The notes: generated by a model not told the origin, from the sequence alone. A DNA stretch of 53,778 nucleotides from an uncultured Eubacteriales bacterium (GCA_900545805.1 URAL01000009.1:1-53778), one strand, 5' to 3'. Positions 25,113 through 34,204 are shown, counted from the stretch's first letter. Translations and numbers: made by a program.

Positions 25113-25481
25113 TCACTTTCTCGGCGGAATTATCTCTATCCAATAGCCGTCGGGATCCTCGATAAAGTATATGCCCATTTTCGGGTTTTCAAAGCATATG
25201 CAGCCGAGCCGAGCGTGCTTTTCATGAGCCTTTTCCATATCGTCGGCCACGAATGCGAGGTGAAACTCCTGCTCCCCGAGATCGTAGGGCGTGTCACGGT
25301 CCCGCAGCCATGTAAGTTCGAGTGCGAAATCAGTCACACCGTCGCCGAGAAAAACGAGCCTGAAGCTTCCGTCGGCGGCGTTTTTTTCGCGCACGGGCTT
25401 GAGGCCCAGCGCCTCATCGTAAAACTTAAGACTGCGCTCAAGATCGAACACGTTGAAGTTAAAGTGGTTGAATGAAAACAT
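25113..25481 (-). CDS. VOC-superfamily (glyoxalase-like) protein (122 aa)
   Basis: Paired beta-alpha-beta-beta-beta modules: NHFNFNVFDLERSLKFYDEALGL at the start and HLAFVADDMEKA plus YFIEDPDGYWIEI at the end, with His and Glu metal-ligand candidates. It resembles glyoxalase I-type lyases, but the substrate is not certain. First gene of the VOC-lysA pair, behind AGGAGGTG. Confidence 0.85.
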   Translation of the reverse strand: MFSFNHFNFNVFDLERSLKFYDEALGLKPVREKNAADGSFRLVFLGDGVTDFALELTWLRDRDTPYDLGEQEFHLAFVADDMEKAHEKHARLGCICFENPKMGIYFIEDPDGYWIEIIPPRK

Positions 25482-25510
25482 ACTGCACCTCCTGCGCTTA
25501 TTTCTTTTTT

Positions 25511-25539
25511 ATTTTATTATGTTTCCGCGCACGATGCAA
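25511..25539 (-). promoter_or_regulatory. Promoter of VOC-lysA
   Basis: Reading leftward, TTGCAT (25534-25539), 17 bp, TAAAAT (25511-25516). Confidence 0.65.
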
Positions 25540-25552
25540 GCAAAAAAACTTG

Positions 25553-25581
25553 TTGGCATTTCCCTGACGGTGTTTTATAAT
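25553..25581 (+). promoter_or_regulatory. Promoter of the glycogen operon
   Basis: TTGGCA (25553-25558), 17 bp, TATAAT (25576-25581), 35 bp before the glgB ATG. Confidence 0.82.
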
Positions 25582-25616
25582 ACAGGTTGAGTAATTATTA
25601 TGTGCGGAGTGCTGAT

Positions 25617-27554
25617 ATGAACTGTTCAGAGCTTATAGACAAATACGTTCCGGCGGACGATGTTTTCCTGTTTAACACCGGCTGCGCGCAGAAGGCCTGG
25701 CTTCTTCTTGGCTGCCGGTACATTGAGGAGGCGAAAATGCACCGCTTCGCCGTCTGGGCGCCGAACGCGAAAAGCGTATCTCTCGTCGGTGACTTTAACG
25801 GTTGGAATCCGGAGTGTACGCCTATGGAAAAGCGCGGCGGCATATGGTACTGCTTCGTCGAGGGACTCTGTAACGGCGAGCTGTACAAATACTGCGTGAC
25901 TACGGCCGCAGGCAAAACCATGTGGAAGTCCGATCCCTTTGCGCAGTGGTCGCAGTCGGGCGTGAATACCGCGTCCATGGTGTGGACAGGCTCACACGTC
26001 TGGCACGACGAGGACTTCATGCAAAGCCGTGCGAAAAGAAACTGCTTTGAAAGCCCCATGTCTATATACGAAATGCATCTCGGCTCATGGAAAATACCGG
26101 AGGGCGGCGTGAATTACGCTTCGATCGCGCCGGAGCTTGCAAAATACTGCACGGAAATGGGCTATACGCACATTGAGCTGATGCCGCTGACGGAATACCC
26201 CTACCCCGGCTCGTGGGGCTATCAGGTGACGGGCTACTTTGCGCCGACAAGCCGCTACGGAACGCCCGACGAGTTTGCCGAGTTTATCGACACCCTGCAC
26301 AAGGCCGGCATAGGCGTTATCATGGACTGGGTGCCCGCGCATTTTCCCCGCGACGAGCACGGTCTTGCCGAGTTTGACGGCACGCGCCTTTTTGAATGCA
26401 AGGAAAAGCGCATGGCCTCGCACCCCGAGTGGGGCACGCTTATATTTGACTATGACATGCCGGAGGTGCAGTCGTTTCTCATATCCTCGGCCTGCTTTTT
26501 CTTTGAAAAGTACCACATCGACGGCATCCGCGTCGATGCGGTGTCCTCTATGCTGTACCTGAACTACGGTCGCAAGGAGGGCGAATACACAAAAAACCGC
26601 GACGGAGGCAATATCAATCTGGGCGCGGTTAGCTTTCTGAAAAAGCTCAATACCGCTGTTCTGTCAAGCTTTCCCGGCGCCGTCACCGTCGCCGAGGAGT
26701 CTACGGCCTATCCCATGGTCACAATGCCGCCCTCGGTCGGCGGGCTCGGCTTCAGCTTTAAATGGGACATGGGCTACATGCACGATACGCTTGACTATTT
26801 TTCGACCGATCCGCTGTTCCGCAAGGGTAATCACGACAAGCTGACGTTTTCCATGATGTACGCGTTTTCGGAAAACTTCATCCTCGCCTACTCGCACGAT
26901 GAGGTTGTGCACGGAAAAAAATCGATGCTGGACAAAATGTTCGGCAGCTACGAGCAGAAGTTTGCGACGCTGCGCGCCTTGTACGGCTATCAGTTTGCAC
27001 ATCCCGGAAAGAAGCTGTGCTTCATGGGCTCTGAGTTCGGACAGTTTATCGAGTGGAACTATAAGCAGGAGCTCGACTGGCTGCTGCTGGACTATCCCAT
27101 GCATGAGAAGCTGCGCGAATACTATGCCGCATTAAACAGGCTGTACAGAACCTGCCCCGCGCTTTACGAAATAGACAAGTCGTGGGACGGCTTCAAGTGG
27201 CTGAACGTAAACGACAGCGCGCTCAGCTCAATAGCCTTCCTGCGCTCGGCAAAGCCCGAAAGCAAAAGCTACCTCATCTGCGCCTGCAACTTTATCCCGA
27301 ATGTGCACCGCCGCTTTGTCATCGGCTTGCCCAAGCCCGGTACTCTGCGGGAGCTGCTCTCGAGCGACGATCTGAAATACGGTGGAAATAGTTTACATAA
27401 CCCAAAAATCATACACAGCCGCGATATCGGCTTTGACGAGCTTCCCTACAGTGCGGCGATAGATCTTCCGCCGCTTTCGACCGTTTATTTTGAATACACT
27501 CCGGAAAGGATGGCTGATAAAAATGAAAAAGCAGTTCAGAAGCATTCTAAATGA
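25617..27554 (+). CDS. glgB: 1,4-alpha-glucan branching enzyme (645 aa)
   Basis: Makes alpha-1,6 branches in glycogen. An N-terminal CBM48 domain (about 40-130) precedes a GH13 barrel with nucleophile D307 (DGIRVDAVSS), acid/base E360 (VAEESTAYP) and YSHDEVVHGKKS. ATG 25617 is preferred because GGAG lies 7 bp upstream; the TTG at 25587 would add ten codons. The 3' end overlaps the glgA start by 32 bp, so the two are coupled. Confidence 0.96.
   Translation: MNCSELIDKYVPADDVFLFNTGCAQKAWLLLGCRYIEEAKMHRFAVWAPNAKSVSLVGDFNGWNPECTPMEKRGGIWYCFVEGLCNGELYKYCVTTAAGKTMWKSDPFAQWSQSGVNTASMVWTGSHVWHDEDFMQSRAKRNCFESPMSIYEMHLGSWKIPEGGVNYASIAPELAKYCTEMGYTHIELMPLTEYPYPGSWGYQVTGYFAPTSRYGTPDEFAEFIDTLHKAGIGVIMDWVPAHFPRDEHGLAEFDGTRLFECKEKRMASHPEWGTLIFDYDMPEVQSFLISSACFFFEKYHIDGIRVDAVSSMLYLNYGRKEGEYTKNRDGGNINLGAVSFLKKLNTAVLSSFPGAVTVAEESTAYPMVTMPPSVGGLGFSFKWDMGYMHDTLDYFSTDPLFRKGNHDKLTFSMMYAFSENFILAYSHDEVVHGKKSMLDKMFGSYEQKFATLRALYGYQFAHPGKKLCFMGSEFGQFIEWNYKQELDWLLLDYPMHEKLREYYAALNRLYRTCPALYEIDKSWDGFKWLNVNDSALSSIAFLRSAKPESKSYLICACNFIPNVHRRFVIGLPKPGTLRELLSSDDLKYGGNSLHNPKIIHSRDIGFDELPYSAAIDLPPLSTVYFEYTPERMADKNEKAVQKHSK
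27391..27400 (-). repeat. XerD-arm-like motif copy 5
   Basis: GTTTACATAA on the + strand, in glgB, in the Leu-His-Asn frame (AGT TTA CAT AAC). Confidence 0.6.
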
Positions 27555-29001
27555 AAAAGGCCGAAAAGAGCTTCCAAATATTTTGCTTGCGGCGGCCGAG
27601 TGTGCGCCGCTTTCCAAGACCGGCGGCCTTGCCGACGTCGTCGGAACGCTGCCGAAGGCGCTTAAAAAGCTCGGCTTCGACGCAAGGGTCATCACTCCGT
27701 ACCACCGCTGCATAAAGGATAAATACGCTGACCGCGTCGAACACATGTTCGATTTTTATGTAAACCTTGGCTGGCGCACGCAGTACTGCGGCATAGAAAG
27801 GCTCATGCTCGACGACGTTTGCATTTACCTTGTCGACAGCGAGTTTTATTTCGGCGATAAAATCTACCGCGGCGGCCAGGCCGAGGGCGAGCAGTACGCC
27901 TTCTTCACACGCGCCGTACTCGACGCTATACCGAACCTCGGCTTTATGCCCGATATAGTCCACTGCAACGACTGGCACACGGCCATGCTGCCGATGCTTG
28001 CAAAGACGCAGTACGGCGGCGCGATACAAGGCTCACTGCGCTGGCTGCTTACGATACACAACATTGCGTATCAGGGAAAATTCGGCTTTGACTACGTTCA
28101 GGATCTGCTCGGCGTCGAGGATAAATACTACACGCCGGAGTTTATGGAGCTCAACGGCTGTGCAAGCTTCCTCAAGGCCGGATGTGTTTTTGCCGACAGG
28201 ATAAACACCGTAAGCCCCACCTACGCGCAGGAGATAAAGACCGCCTACTTCGGCGAGGGGCTCGATGGCATACTCTCGGCTCGCTCAAGCGAGCTTTCCG
28301 GTATCATAAACGGCATTGACACCAGGGTGTTTAACCCGTATACAGACCCGGCACTGCCTGCAAGATACCATAAGGGCAGATTGAGCGGAAAAAGATTATG
28401 TAAACTTGAACTCCAGCGCGGTTTCGGGCTGGAGCAGCGTGCGGAGGCGCCCATTTTCGCAATGGTCACCCGCATGACCGAGCAGAAGGGCTTTGACCTT
28501 GTCGAGCGCATGCTCGATGAGCTCATGCAGTATAACGACATGCAGTTTTTCATGCTCGGCAGCGGAGATAAGGACTATGAGGACTTTATGCGTAATTCCG
28601 AGACACGCTATAAGGGCAGGCTGTGCGCATTTATAGGCTATAACGAAGAGCTATCACACCGTGTGTACGCCGGAGCTGATTTTCTGCTCATGCCCTCGCG
28701 CTTCGAGCCCTGCGGTCTTTCGCAGATGATCGCCATGCGCTACGGCACGCTGCCTGTCGTCCGCGAGACGGGCGGCCTCAAGGATTCGGTAAAGCCCTAC
28801 AACCGCTACACCGGCGAGGGCACCGGCTTTTCCTTTGCAGATTTTAACGCCCACGAGATGAAGGATGCGGTGCTGCTCGCGCTTGAATGCTACCACAAGC
28901 CCGAGATTATGCAGTCGCTCATACGTCAGGCTATGGAGGCCGATTTCAGCTTCGACCGCTCCTCGGAGGAATACGCAAAGCTTTATCTATGGATGCTATG
29001 A
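27523..29001 (+). CDS. glgA: Glycogen synthase, GT5 (492 aa)
   Basis: Extends alpha-1,4 chains from ADP-glucose. It has the ADP-glucose loop KTGGLADVVG (from K32), HCNDWHTAMLP, HNIAYQG and the C-terminal PSRFEPCGLSQM E-x7-E type motif. The ATG at 27523 follows AAAGGATGG and gives the usual N-terminus. It overlaps glgB upstream and the GH13 gene downstream (ATGA). Confidence 0.96.
   Translation: MKKQFRSILNEKGRKELPNILLAAAECAPLSKTGGLADVVGTLPKALKKLGFDARVITPYHRCIKDKYADRVEHMFDFYVNLGWRTQYCGIERLMLDDVCIYLVDSEFYFGDKIYRGGQAEGEQYAFFTRAVLDAIPNLGFMPDIVHCNDWHTAMLPMLAKTQYGGAIQGSLRWLLTIHNIAYQGKFGFDYVQDLLGVEDKYYTPEFMELNGCASFLKAGCVFADRINTVSPTYAQEIKTAYFGEGLDGILSARSSELSGIINGIDTRVFNPYTDPALPARYHKGRLSGKRLCKLELQRGFGLEQRAEAPIFAMVTRMTEQKGFDLVERMLDELMQYNDMQFFMLGSGDKDYEDFMRNSETRYKGRLCAFIGYNEELSHRVYAGADFLLMPSRFEPCGLSQMIAMRYGTLPVVRETGGLKDSVKPYNRYTGEGTGFSFADFNAHEMKDAVLLALECYHKPEIMQSLIRQAMEADFSFDRSSEEYAKLYLWML
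27756..27765 (+). repeat. XerD-arm-like motif copy 6
   Basis: TTATGTAAAC on the + strand, in glgA, Tyr-Val-Asn frame. Confidence 0.6.
28396..28405 (+). repeat. XerD-arm-like motif copy 7
   Basis: TTATGTAAAC on the + strand, in glgA, Leu-Cys-Lys frame using the codons TTA TGT AAA. Confidence 0.6.
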
Positions 29002-31265
29002 TAAGGAAAGTAAATACCTACGGCGGCTACGACGAGCGCTGGCGCGACGGGCGGCTGTATGTTGAATATTACGATGTAGAAAGCTATGAGGCTGCTCTCG
29101 ACCATGGGAACTGGACGCCGCTCGGCGATGTGACCGAGCACGAGCGGATATATCTCGTCTCAGCGGCGGCCGTCGGCTGTGCGGCGGATAATTGTACACG
29201 CTGCGGCTGTCCGGCCGGAAGAATTTTTGAGTTTCTGCCCGAGAATCGCTCGGAGCTTATACCGGCGGAGCTTTTTCGCACGCTGATGGACGACATGGGG
29301 CTTGGTATCGACGACGCGGTAAACACAGTCGTGCGCTCATTTGGTGCAGCCCTTGCATCGCAGCCCGAGCGCGAGTGGCTCGCAGTTTTTCAGCCGAGAA
29401 CTGCATTTCTCGATAAGCTTCTGCGCGATGAGCTCAAATTGCGCAGCCTTGCCTGGCATGACGCATACGACAGCTCATATCGCTCGCCCCCCGGTGCTGT
29501 GGAGGAGGGAACGGAGATTACCTTCTCCGCAGTGACCTTCGGAGGAGTCGATGCCGTCACGCTCTGCGTCTGCGGCGACAGCTTCTCTGAGGAGCTTGCC
29601 ATGCAGCGTTCGGGAAATACATTCTCCGCCCGCTTTACCGCTCCCTCCCCCGCCGCGCTTTTTTATAAGTTTAAGCTCGACGATAGCTTTCTGTGTCCCT
29701 CAGAGGACGGGCACAGCTCATGCGTCTGCGGCAGCGATGCCGAGGGCTTTCGACTCACCGTATATAAACGCGGCTTTAAAACGCCCGAAAAATTCTGCCG
29801 GAGCATCATGTATCAGGTGTTTCCCGACCGCTTCGGCTTTTCCGGCGACGAAACGGCACGGGCGGGGATAGAATATCACCGCCGCCTCGGTCAAACTCCG
29901 GAGATGCACGGCAGCATATCCGAGCCCGTCAAGTGGCAGCCGCGAGATGGCGAAAAGAACTATGCCCCCGATGATTTCTACGGCGGTACGCTCAATGGCA
30001 TCAGCTCAAAGCTGGATTATCTAAAAGAGCTCGGCATCGGTACGCTGTACTTAAATCCCATAGTAGAGGCGAGGTCGAACCACCGCTATGATACCTCAAG
30101 CTATGAAAACGTCGATCCTATACTCGGCAGCGTCAGTGATTATGTAAACCTTTGCGCCGAGGCCGAAAGGCTCGGCATCGGCGTTATAAACGACGGAGTT
30201 TTCTCTCACACCGGAGCCGACAGCGTATATTTTGACCGCTTCGGCAGCTACGGCGGAGTCGGCGCGCACGCGAGCAAGGCGTCGAAATATTTCGGCTGGT
30301 TCGACTTCCGCTCATATCCCGACGATTACCGCTGCTGGTGGGGCTTCAAGGACCTCCCTGAGGTAAACGAGGAGGATAAAAGCTGGCAGGACTATATTAT
30401 CCGCTCCGATGACAGCATTGTTAAGCTCTGGCTGCGGCGCGGAGCAAGCGGCTGGAGACTCGACGTAGCCGATGAGCTGCCCGACGATGTGCTATCGCTC
30501 ATACGCGATTCGGCGAAGGCCGAAAAATCCTGCTGCACCATTATCGGCGAGGTCTGGGAGGATGCAGTGCTCAAGGTCAGCTACGGTCACCGCCGTAATT
30601 ATGCCCTGGGCTATTCGCTCGACAGCGTGATGAACTATCCGTTCCGCAGGGCGGTCATCAGCTTTGCCCGAGGCGAGACGGACGCCTTCGCTCTGCGCGA
30701 CTTCCTGCTTTCGCAGCAGCACAATTATCCGATGCCAATGTACATGGCACTCATGAATCTTCTGTCCTCGCACGATGTTGAGAGGCTGCACTCTGCGCTC
30801 GGCGCGGACTGCGAGCTGAAATCTCTTGACCGTGCAAATCAGGCGGCATTCAGGCTCACGCCGGAGCAGTCAGAAAAAGCCGACCGGCTGCAAATGCTGT
30901 GCGCGGCGATACAGTACTGCGTTCCGGGAGTGCCCTGCCTTTACTACGGTGATGAGGAATGCCTTGACGGTGCGGGCGATCCATTTAATCGTGCACCGTT
31001 TGAGCCGTCAGGCTGTGGTTTACATAATTTTTATGCCGAGCTGGGAAAAACGCGCAACGGCAGCGAGGCTCTCAGAGCCGGCAGCGCAAAGTTCTTCGCG
31101 CCCTCGCCCGATGTCCTGATAATATTGCGCGAGGCTGAAAACGACCGTGTTCTCTGCGTTGTAAATCGCGGCAAAAGTGATTTCAAACTGCGCGATTATA
31201 GTTTTGCGCCGGGCAAAGACTGCATTGTGCCGCCTTGCTCGGCAAAGATATTTAAGTTAACATAA
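28998..31265 (+). CDS. GH13 alpha-glucan hydrolase (neopullulanase-like) with unusual N-terminus (755 aa)
   Basis: The catalytic barrel (about 268-660) has MYQVFPDRF, DGVFSHTG, nucleophile D489 (GWRLDVADE), acid/base E518 (IIGEVWED) and LSSHDVER, as in cyclomaltodextrinase/neopullulanase enzymes. A beta-rich domain (about 170-255) precedes it. Residues 1-150 are unfamiliar and carry a cysteine cluster (C61, C66, C69, C71). The ATG overlaps the glgA stop as ATGA. It should degrade or trim the stored glucan, so synthesis and turnover share one transcript. Confidence 0.9.
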   Translation: MIRKVNTYGGYDERWRDGRLYVEYYDVESYEAALDHGNWTPLGDVTEHERIYLVSAAAVGCAADNCTRCGCPAGRIFEFLPENRSELIPAELFRTLMDDMGLGIDDAVNTVVRSFGAALASQPEREWLAVFQPRTAFLDKLLRDELKLRSLAWHDAYDSSYRSPPGAVEEGTEITFSAVTFGGVDAVTLCVCGDSFSEELAMQRSGNTFSARFTAPSPAALFYKFKLDDSFLCPSEDGHSSCVCGSDAEGFRLTVYKRGFKTPEKFCRSIMYQVFPDRFGFSGDETARAGIEYHRRLGQTPEMHGSISEPVKWQPRDGEKNYAPDDFYGGTLNGISSKLDYLKELGIGTLYLNPIVEARSNHRYDTSSYENVDPILGSVSDYVNLCAEAERLGIGVINDGVFSHTGADSVYFDRFGSYGGVGAHASKASKYFGWFDFRSYPDDYRCWWGFKDLPEVNEEDKSWQDYIIRSDDSIVKLWLRRGASGWRLDVADELPDDVLSLIRDSAKAEKSCCTIIGEVWEDAVLKVSYGHRRNYALGYSLDSVMNYPFRRAVISFARGETDAFALRDFLLSQQHNYPMPMYMALMNLLSSHDVERLHSALGADCELKSLDRANQAAFRLTPEQSEKADRLQMLCAAIQYCVPGVPCLYYGDEECLDGAGDPFNRAPFEPSGCGLHNFYAELGKTRNGSEALRAGSAKFFAPSPDVLIILREAENDRVLCVVNRGKSDFKLRDYSFAPGKDCIVPPCSAKIFKLT
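30140..30149 (+). repeat. XerD-arm-like motif copy 8
   Basis: TTATGTAAAC on the + strand, in the GH13 gene, Tyr-Val-Asn frame. Confidence 0.6.
31018..31027 (-). repeat. XerD-arm-like motif copy 9
   Basis: GTTTACATAA on the + strand, followed by T, in the GH13 gene, Leu-His-Asn frame. Confidence 0.6.
31256..31265 (-). repeat. XerD-arm-like motif copy 10
   Basis: GTTAACATAA on the + strand, followed by T. It overlaps the last codons and the stop (TAA) of the GH13 gene. Confidence 0.6.
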
Positions 31266-31281
31266 TATCAGAGGTGTGGAT

Positions 31282-32298
31282 ATGGATTACAAGGACGTTC
31301 TCGCAAACGCAAAAAAGAACATCGGCCCCGGCTGCAAGGTCTGCCCCGAGTGCAACGGCCTTGCCTGCGGCAATCTCATGCCAGGTCCGGGCTCGAAGGC
31401 GCCCGGCAACGGTGCGAATGACAACTGGAGGGCGTGGCGGAGCATTAAGCTGAACATGGACACCATTTTCCCCGATGAGCCTGTCGATACAAGCATCGAA
31501 TTTCTCGGCAGGCATTTTTCCATGCCGCTCTTTTCCGCTCCTGTGGGCTCACTGAAGGCGCAATACAATCCCACAGACGATATCCGTGACTTTAACGAAT
31601 GCTGCGCCGAGGCCGCCGAAAGCTGCGGCATCGCGTCAAGCTTCGGCGACGGCCTTGACGCGAGGGTGTTCCCCCACGGCTGCGAGGTCACAAAAAAGCA
31701 CGGCGGCATCGCCATCCCCGTGATAAATCCCCTGAGCATGGATACGATAAAGTTAAATCTCGACATGGCTAACGAGGCCAAGCCCTTTGCCGTCTCGCTC
31801 GTGATCGACTCAGCAGGTCTCCCGCATCTTAAAAAGGCGAACCCCGACGCGGGCTGCAAAAGTACAGAGCAGCTGCTTGAGCTTTGCGAATACGCGAAAA
31901 TGCCGGTAATAATAAAGGGCGTTATGACGGTGCGCGGCGCTGAAAAGGCAGCGGCAGCGGGAGCTGCGGCGATAGTTGTTTCAAATCACGGCGGGCGCGT
32001 ACTCGGCGGCTCGGCCGCAACAGCCGAGGTACTGCCGGAGATCGTCGACGCGGTCGGCGGCAGAGTAAAGATAATCGTTGACGGAGGCATACGCAGCGGC
32101 ACGGATATTTTCCGTGCGCTCGCCATCGGTGCCGACGCGGTCATGATCTGCCGCCCGTTCCTGATAAGCTACTACGGCGGCAGGACAGAGGGCATCGTAA
32201 GCTACATTGAGAAGCTGCGCGCCGAGCTCAAGGACACCATGTACATGTGCGGCGCACGAAAAATAAGCGATATCGACCGCTCGATGATAAGATTTTAG
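31282..32298 (+). CDS. FMN-dependent alpha-hydroxy-acid oxidase/dehydrogenase family (338 aa)
   Basis: A TIM-barrel flavoprotein of the lactate oxidase/glycolate oxidase family. It shows VVSNHGGR with the catalytic histidine and the FMN phosphate segments IIVDGGIRSGTDIFRALAIGAD. The N-terminus has a cysteine cluster CKVCPECNGLACG seen in clostridial relatives and absent from classical oxidases; a bound metal or cluster is possible. ATG 31282 follows AGAGGTG. It is 16 bp after the GH13 gene, so probably the last gene of the glycogen transcript. Confidence 0.85.
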   Translation: MDYKDVLANAKKNIGPGCKVCPECNGLACGNLMPGPGSKAPGNGANDNWRAWRSIKLNMDTIFPDEPVDTSIEFLGRHFSMPLFSAPVGSLKAQYNPTDDIRDFNECCAEAAESCGIASSFGDGLDARVFPHGCEVTKKHGGIAIPVINPLSMDTIKLNLDMANEAKPFAVSLVIDSAGLPHLKKANPDAGCKSTEQLLELCEYAKMPVIIKGVMTVRGAEKAAAAGAAAIVVSNHGGRVLGGSAATAEVLPEIVDAVGGRVKIIVDGGIRSGTDIFRALAIGADAVMICRPFLISYYGGRTEGIVSYIEKLRAELKDTMYMCGARKISDIDRSMIRF

Positions 32299-32306
32299 AC
32301 AGCAAA

Positions 32307-32332
32307 AAGCCCGGTTCAATTGAACCGGGCTT
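32307..32332. terminator. Palindromic bidirectional terminator
   Basis: A 26-bp perfect palindrome with T-rich right side and A5 on the left. It separates the glycogen transcript from the convergent SLH gene. Confidence 0.85.
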
Positions 32333-32337
32333 GATTT

Positions 32338-34110
32338 TTACTTGGTCATCAAATTGTACATCTCGACATATTCGGGCGCCTGCATCGCGTTTTCAAGCAT
32401 CCTGTAGGTCGTTTCAAAGGTTCCGCAGCCTCTCATGCCTATATAGAAGCCATTATCCGTATGCCTCGCAGCAACTCCGTTTTCCTTCAGGTAATCCTCA
32501 AGCCTGTCGAGATTTGCAAAGTACTGCTCGACCGTTGCTCTGTATCTCGCCTCAACTATTCTGAATGCGTCGCGCAGCGCTTCGTTATTTAACGTCTGCT
32601 CATATATCGACGGATAATTTTCCTTGGCGTATATGAGATAAGACAGGATATAGTACTTGAATTCCGAATAAGCAAAATAGTCGCCGCTCGACATCATCAC
32701 ATATTTGAGCCAGTTTTCCTCGGAAAACGGCTGATCGAGGAAGTATTCATACAGAGAGACATTCGTTGTCGAACCCCAGCAGTAGGCCGTAAACTCGTTC
32801 ATCAGGCCGTATATGCCGCTAACATTGGAGTCTACCTCCACACCCGCTCCGACATAGGTATTATATCTGAAGCTGCGCAGATCTTCGGGTACAATAGCCG
32901 CTATTTCCTCGGTGTGATAAGTATCGGTTTCGGGAACCAGGATGTGCATGCCCTCGCCTGTGTAATAAGCCTCAGCCGTAGCGATCTTGTATTCACCTGT
33001 GACCGGATCTCGCTTTATGCTGTGCTGACGGTTATACGATGAGTATCCGTGCTCCTGTTCATGGACCGCCGTGCACAGCCTTTCAATTAGATCTCCGTTA
33101 TTCATCCATACCATAAAATCGTCGCCGTCCTGTTCCGTCGCACGCAGGATGTACGCCCCGTTCGGGCAGTATTTATCCAAAAGCGCGAGGACATTGTCGT
33201 GCGTCGCCGTATCCGTGGGCGACGGAACGCCGCTTTCCGGCGTGGGGCAGGGATAAGGAAGCTTTCCGCTGACGATGTATTTGCTGTCCGCAGACGGCGG
33301 CGCAGGTGTGGGCGTAGGGTCAGGCGTCGGTGTAGGCGTGGGGTCGGGTGTATCGTTATAATAGCGGTACAGGAAGGTAACGATCTGACCGCGTGTGCAG
33401 GTCTCGTTCGGCGAGAATTTTCCGGCCGCCGTGCCGTCGGTTATACCGTTTTCCGAAGCCCATATGACGGCGCTGCGATAGTAAGCGCCCGGCGCTACGT
33501 CCGTAAAGCGGCAGCTGCCTCCGACGTCCGGCTCACCGGCCGCACGATACAAAAACGTCACGACCTGAGCCCTGGTGCATGGCTCGTCGGGCGCAAAGTG
33601 ATTGCCGCCCACGCCGGTGGTTATGCCGTTTTTGACCGCCCAGCGAACGGCTCTGTAGTAATAATCAAAGTAATGAACATCGTCAAAGGCCATGACGACC
33701 TCGACATTGGGCCCGCCGGCGGCACGGTACATGAACGTCACTACCTGCGCTCTTGTGCAGGGATCGTTTGGCGCAAAGCGTGCATCTCTTACGCCCCGCG
33801 TTACGTCGTTTTTGACCGCCCATTCAACGGCATCGCTGTAGTATTTCCCGGGGGCTACATCCGTAAATCCGGCGACACCCTGCTCATCCGAAGAAGTTTT
33901 GTGACAAATCGAACATGGCTTATACCCGCATCTTACGGCATAGTCGAGCGTCACGGCATAGCCCGATTCGCTCAGATACCTGCATCCGTATTTGTGATAC
34001 TTGACGCCTGTATCTGTTATGTAAACCATCTGATCGGCAAGTGCGCCGATCGGAAGCAGCGTACAGAGCATGACTATGACCAAAAGTATCGCTATAAGGC
34101 GTTTTCTCAT
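32338..34110 (-). CDS. SLH-anchored surface protein with putative zinc metallopeptidase domain (590 aa)
   Basis: Signal peptide (1-25), then an Ada-like HxxxC...CxxC metal-site segment (YHKYGC at 39-43, CSIC at 66-69), three SLH domains (about 80-250, each with FTDVAPGxYY and CTRAQVVTFLYRA signatures), a Pro/Thr linker (255-275) and a C-terminal domain. This last part holds HEQEH at 350-354 and a possible third ligand E439 (LMNEFTAY), a gluzincin-like layout. SLH domains bind cell wall polymers. ATG 34110 follows AAGGAG. Substrate unknown. Confidence 0.83.
   Translation of the reverse strand: MRKRLIAILLVIVMLCTLLPIGALADQMVYITDTGVKYHKYGCRYLSESGYAVTLDYAVRCGYKPCSICHKTSSDEQGVAGFTDVAPGKYYSDAVEWAVKNDVTRGVRDARFAPNDPCTRAQVVTFMYRAAGGPNVEVVMAFDDVHYFDYYYRAVRWAVKNGITTGVGGNHFAPDEPCTRAQVVTFLYRAAGEPDVGGSCRFTDVAPGAYYRSAVIWASENGITDGTAAGKFSPNETCTRGQIVTFLYRYYNDTPDPTPTPTPDPTPTPAPPSADSKYIVSGKLPYPCPTPESGVPSPTDTATHDNVLALLDKYCPNGAYILRATEQDGDDFMVWMNNGDLIERLCTAVHEQEHGYSSYNRQHSIKRDPVTGEYKIATAEAYYTGEGMHILVPETDTYHTEEIAAIVPEDLRSFRYNTYVGAGVEVDSNVSGIYGLMNEFTAYCWGSTTNVSLYEYFLDQPFSEENWLKYVMMSSGDYFAYSEFKYYILSYLIYAKENYPSIYEQTLNNEALRDAFRIVEARYRATVEQYFANLDRLEDYLKENGVAARHTDNGFYIGMRGCGTFETTYRMLENAMQAPEYVEMYNLMTK
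34017..34026 (+). repeat. XerD-arm-like motif copy 11
   Basis: TTATGTAAAC on the + strand, inside the SLH gene, in the Val-Tyr-Ile frame of the - strand (GTT TAC ATA). Confidence 0.6.
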
Positions 34111-34147
34111 CTCTTTTCTCCTTAACAAATTTATTAATTTGTCTAAA

Positions 34148-34176
34148 ATATTATCATATATTTCCGCCAAAGGCAA
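34148..34176 (-). promoter_or_regulatory. Promoter of the SLH protein gene
   Basis: Reading leftward, TTGCCT (34171-34176), 17 bp, TAATAT (34148-34153). The -35 box abuts the hsp20 terminator. Confidence 0.65.
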
Positions 34177-34177
34177 C

Positions 34178-34204
34178 AAAAAACCCGATGCTTTCGCATC
34201 GGGT
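34178..34204 (-). terminator. Terminator of hsp20
   Basis: A 9-bp stem (34183-34191 with 34196-34204), GAAA loop and leftward T6. Confidence 0.92.

Noticed and set aside
28887..28997. Upstream extension of the GH13 frame
   Set aside because: It lies inside glgA in another frame; the ATGA overlap at 28998 is the natural start.
33199..34125. 308-codon open frame on the + strand
   Set aside because: Antisense to the SLH protein gene, whose domains are unmistakable.
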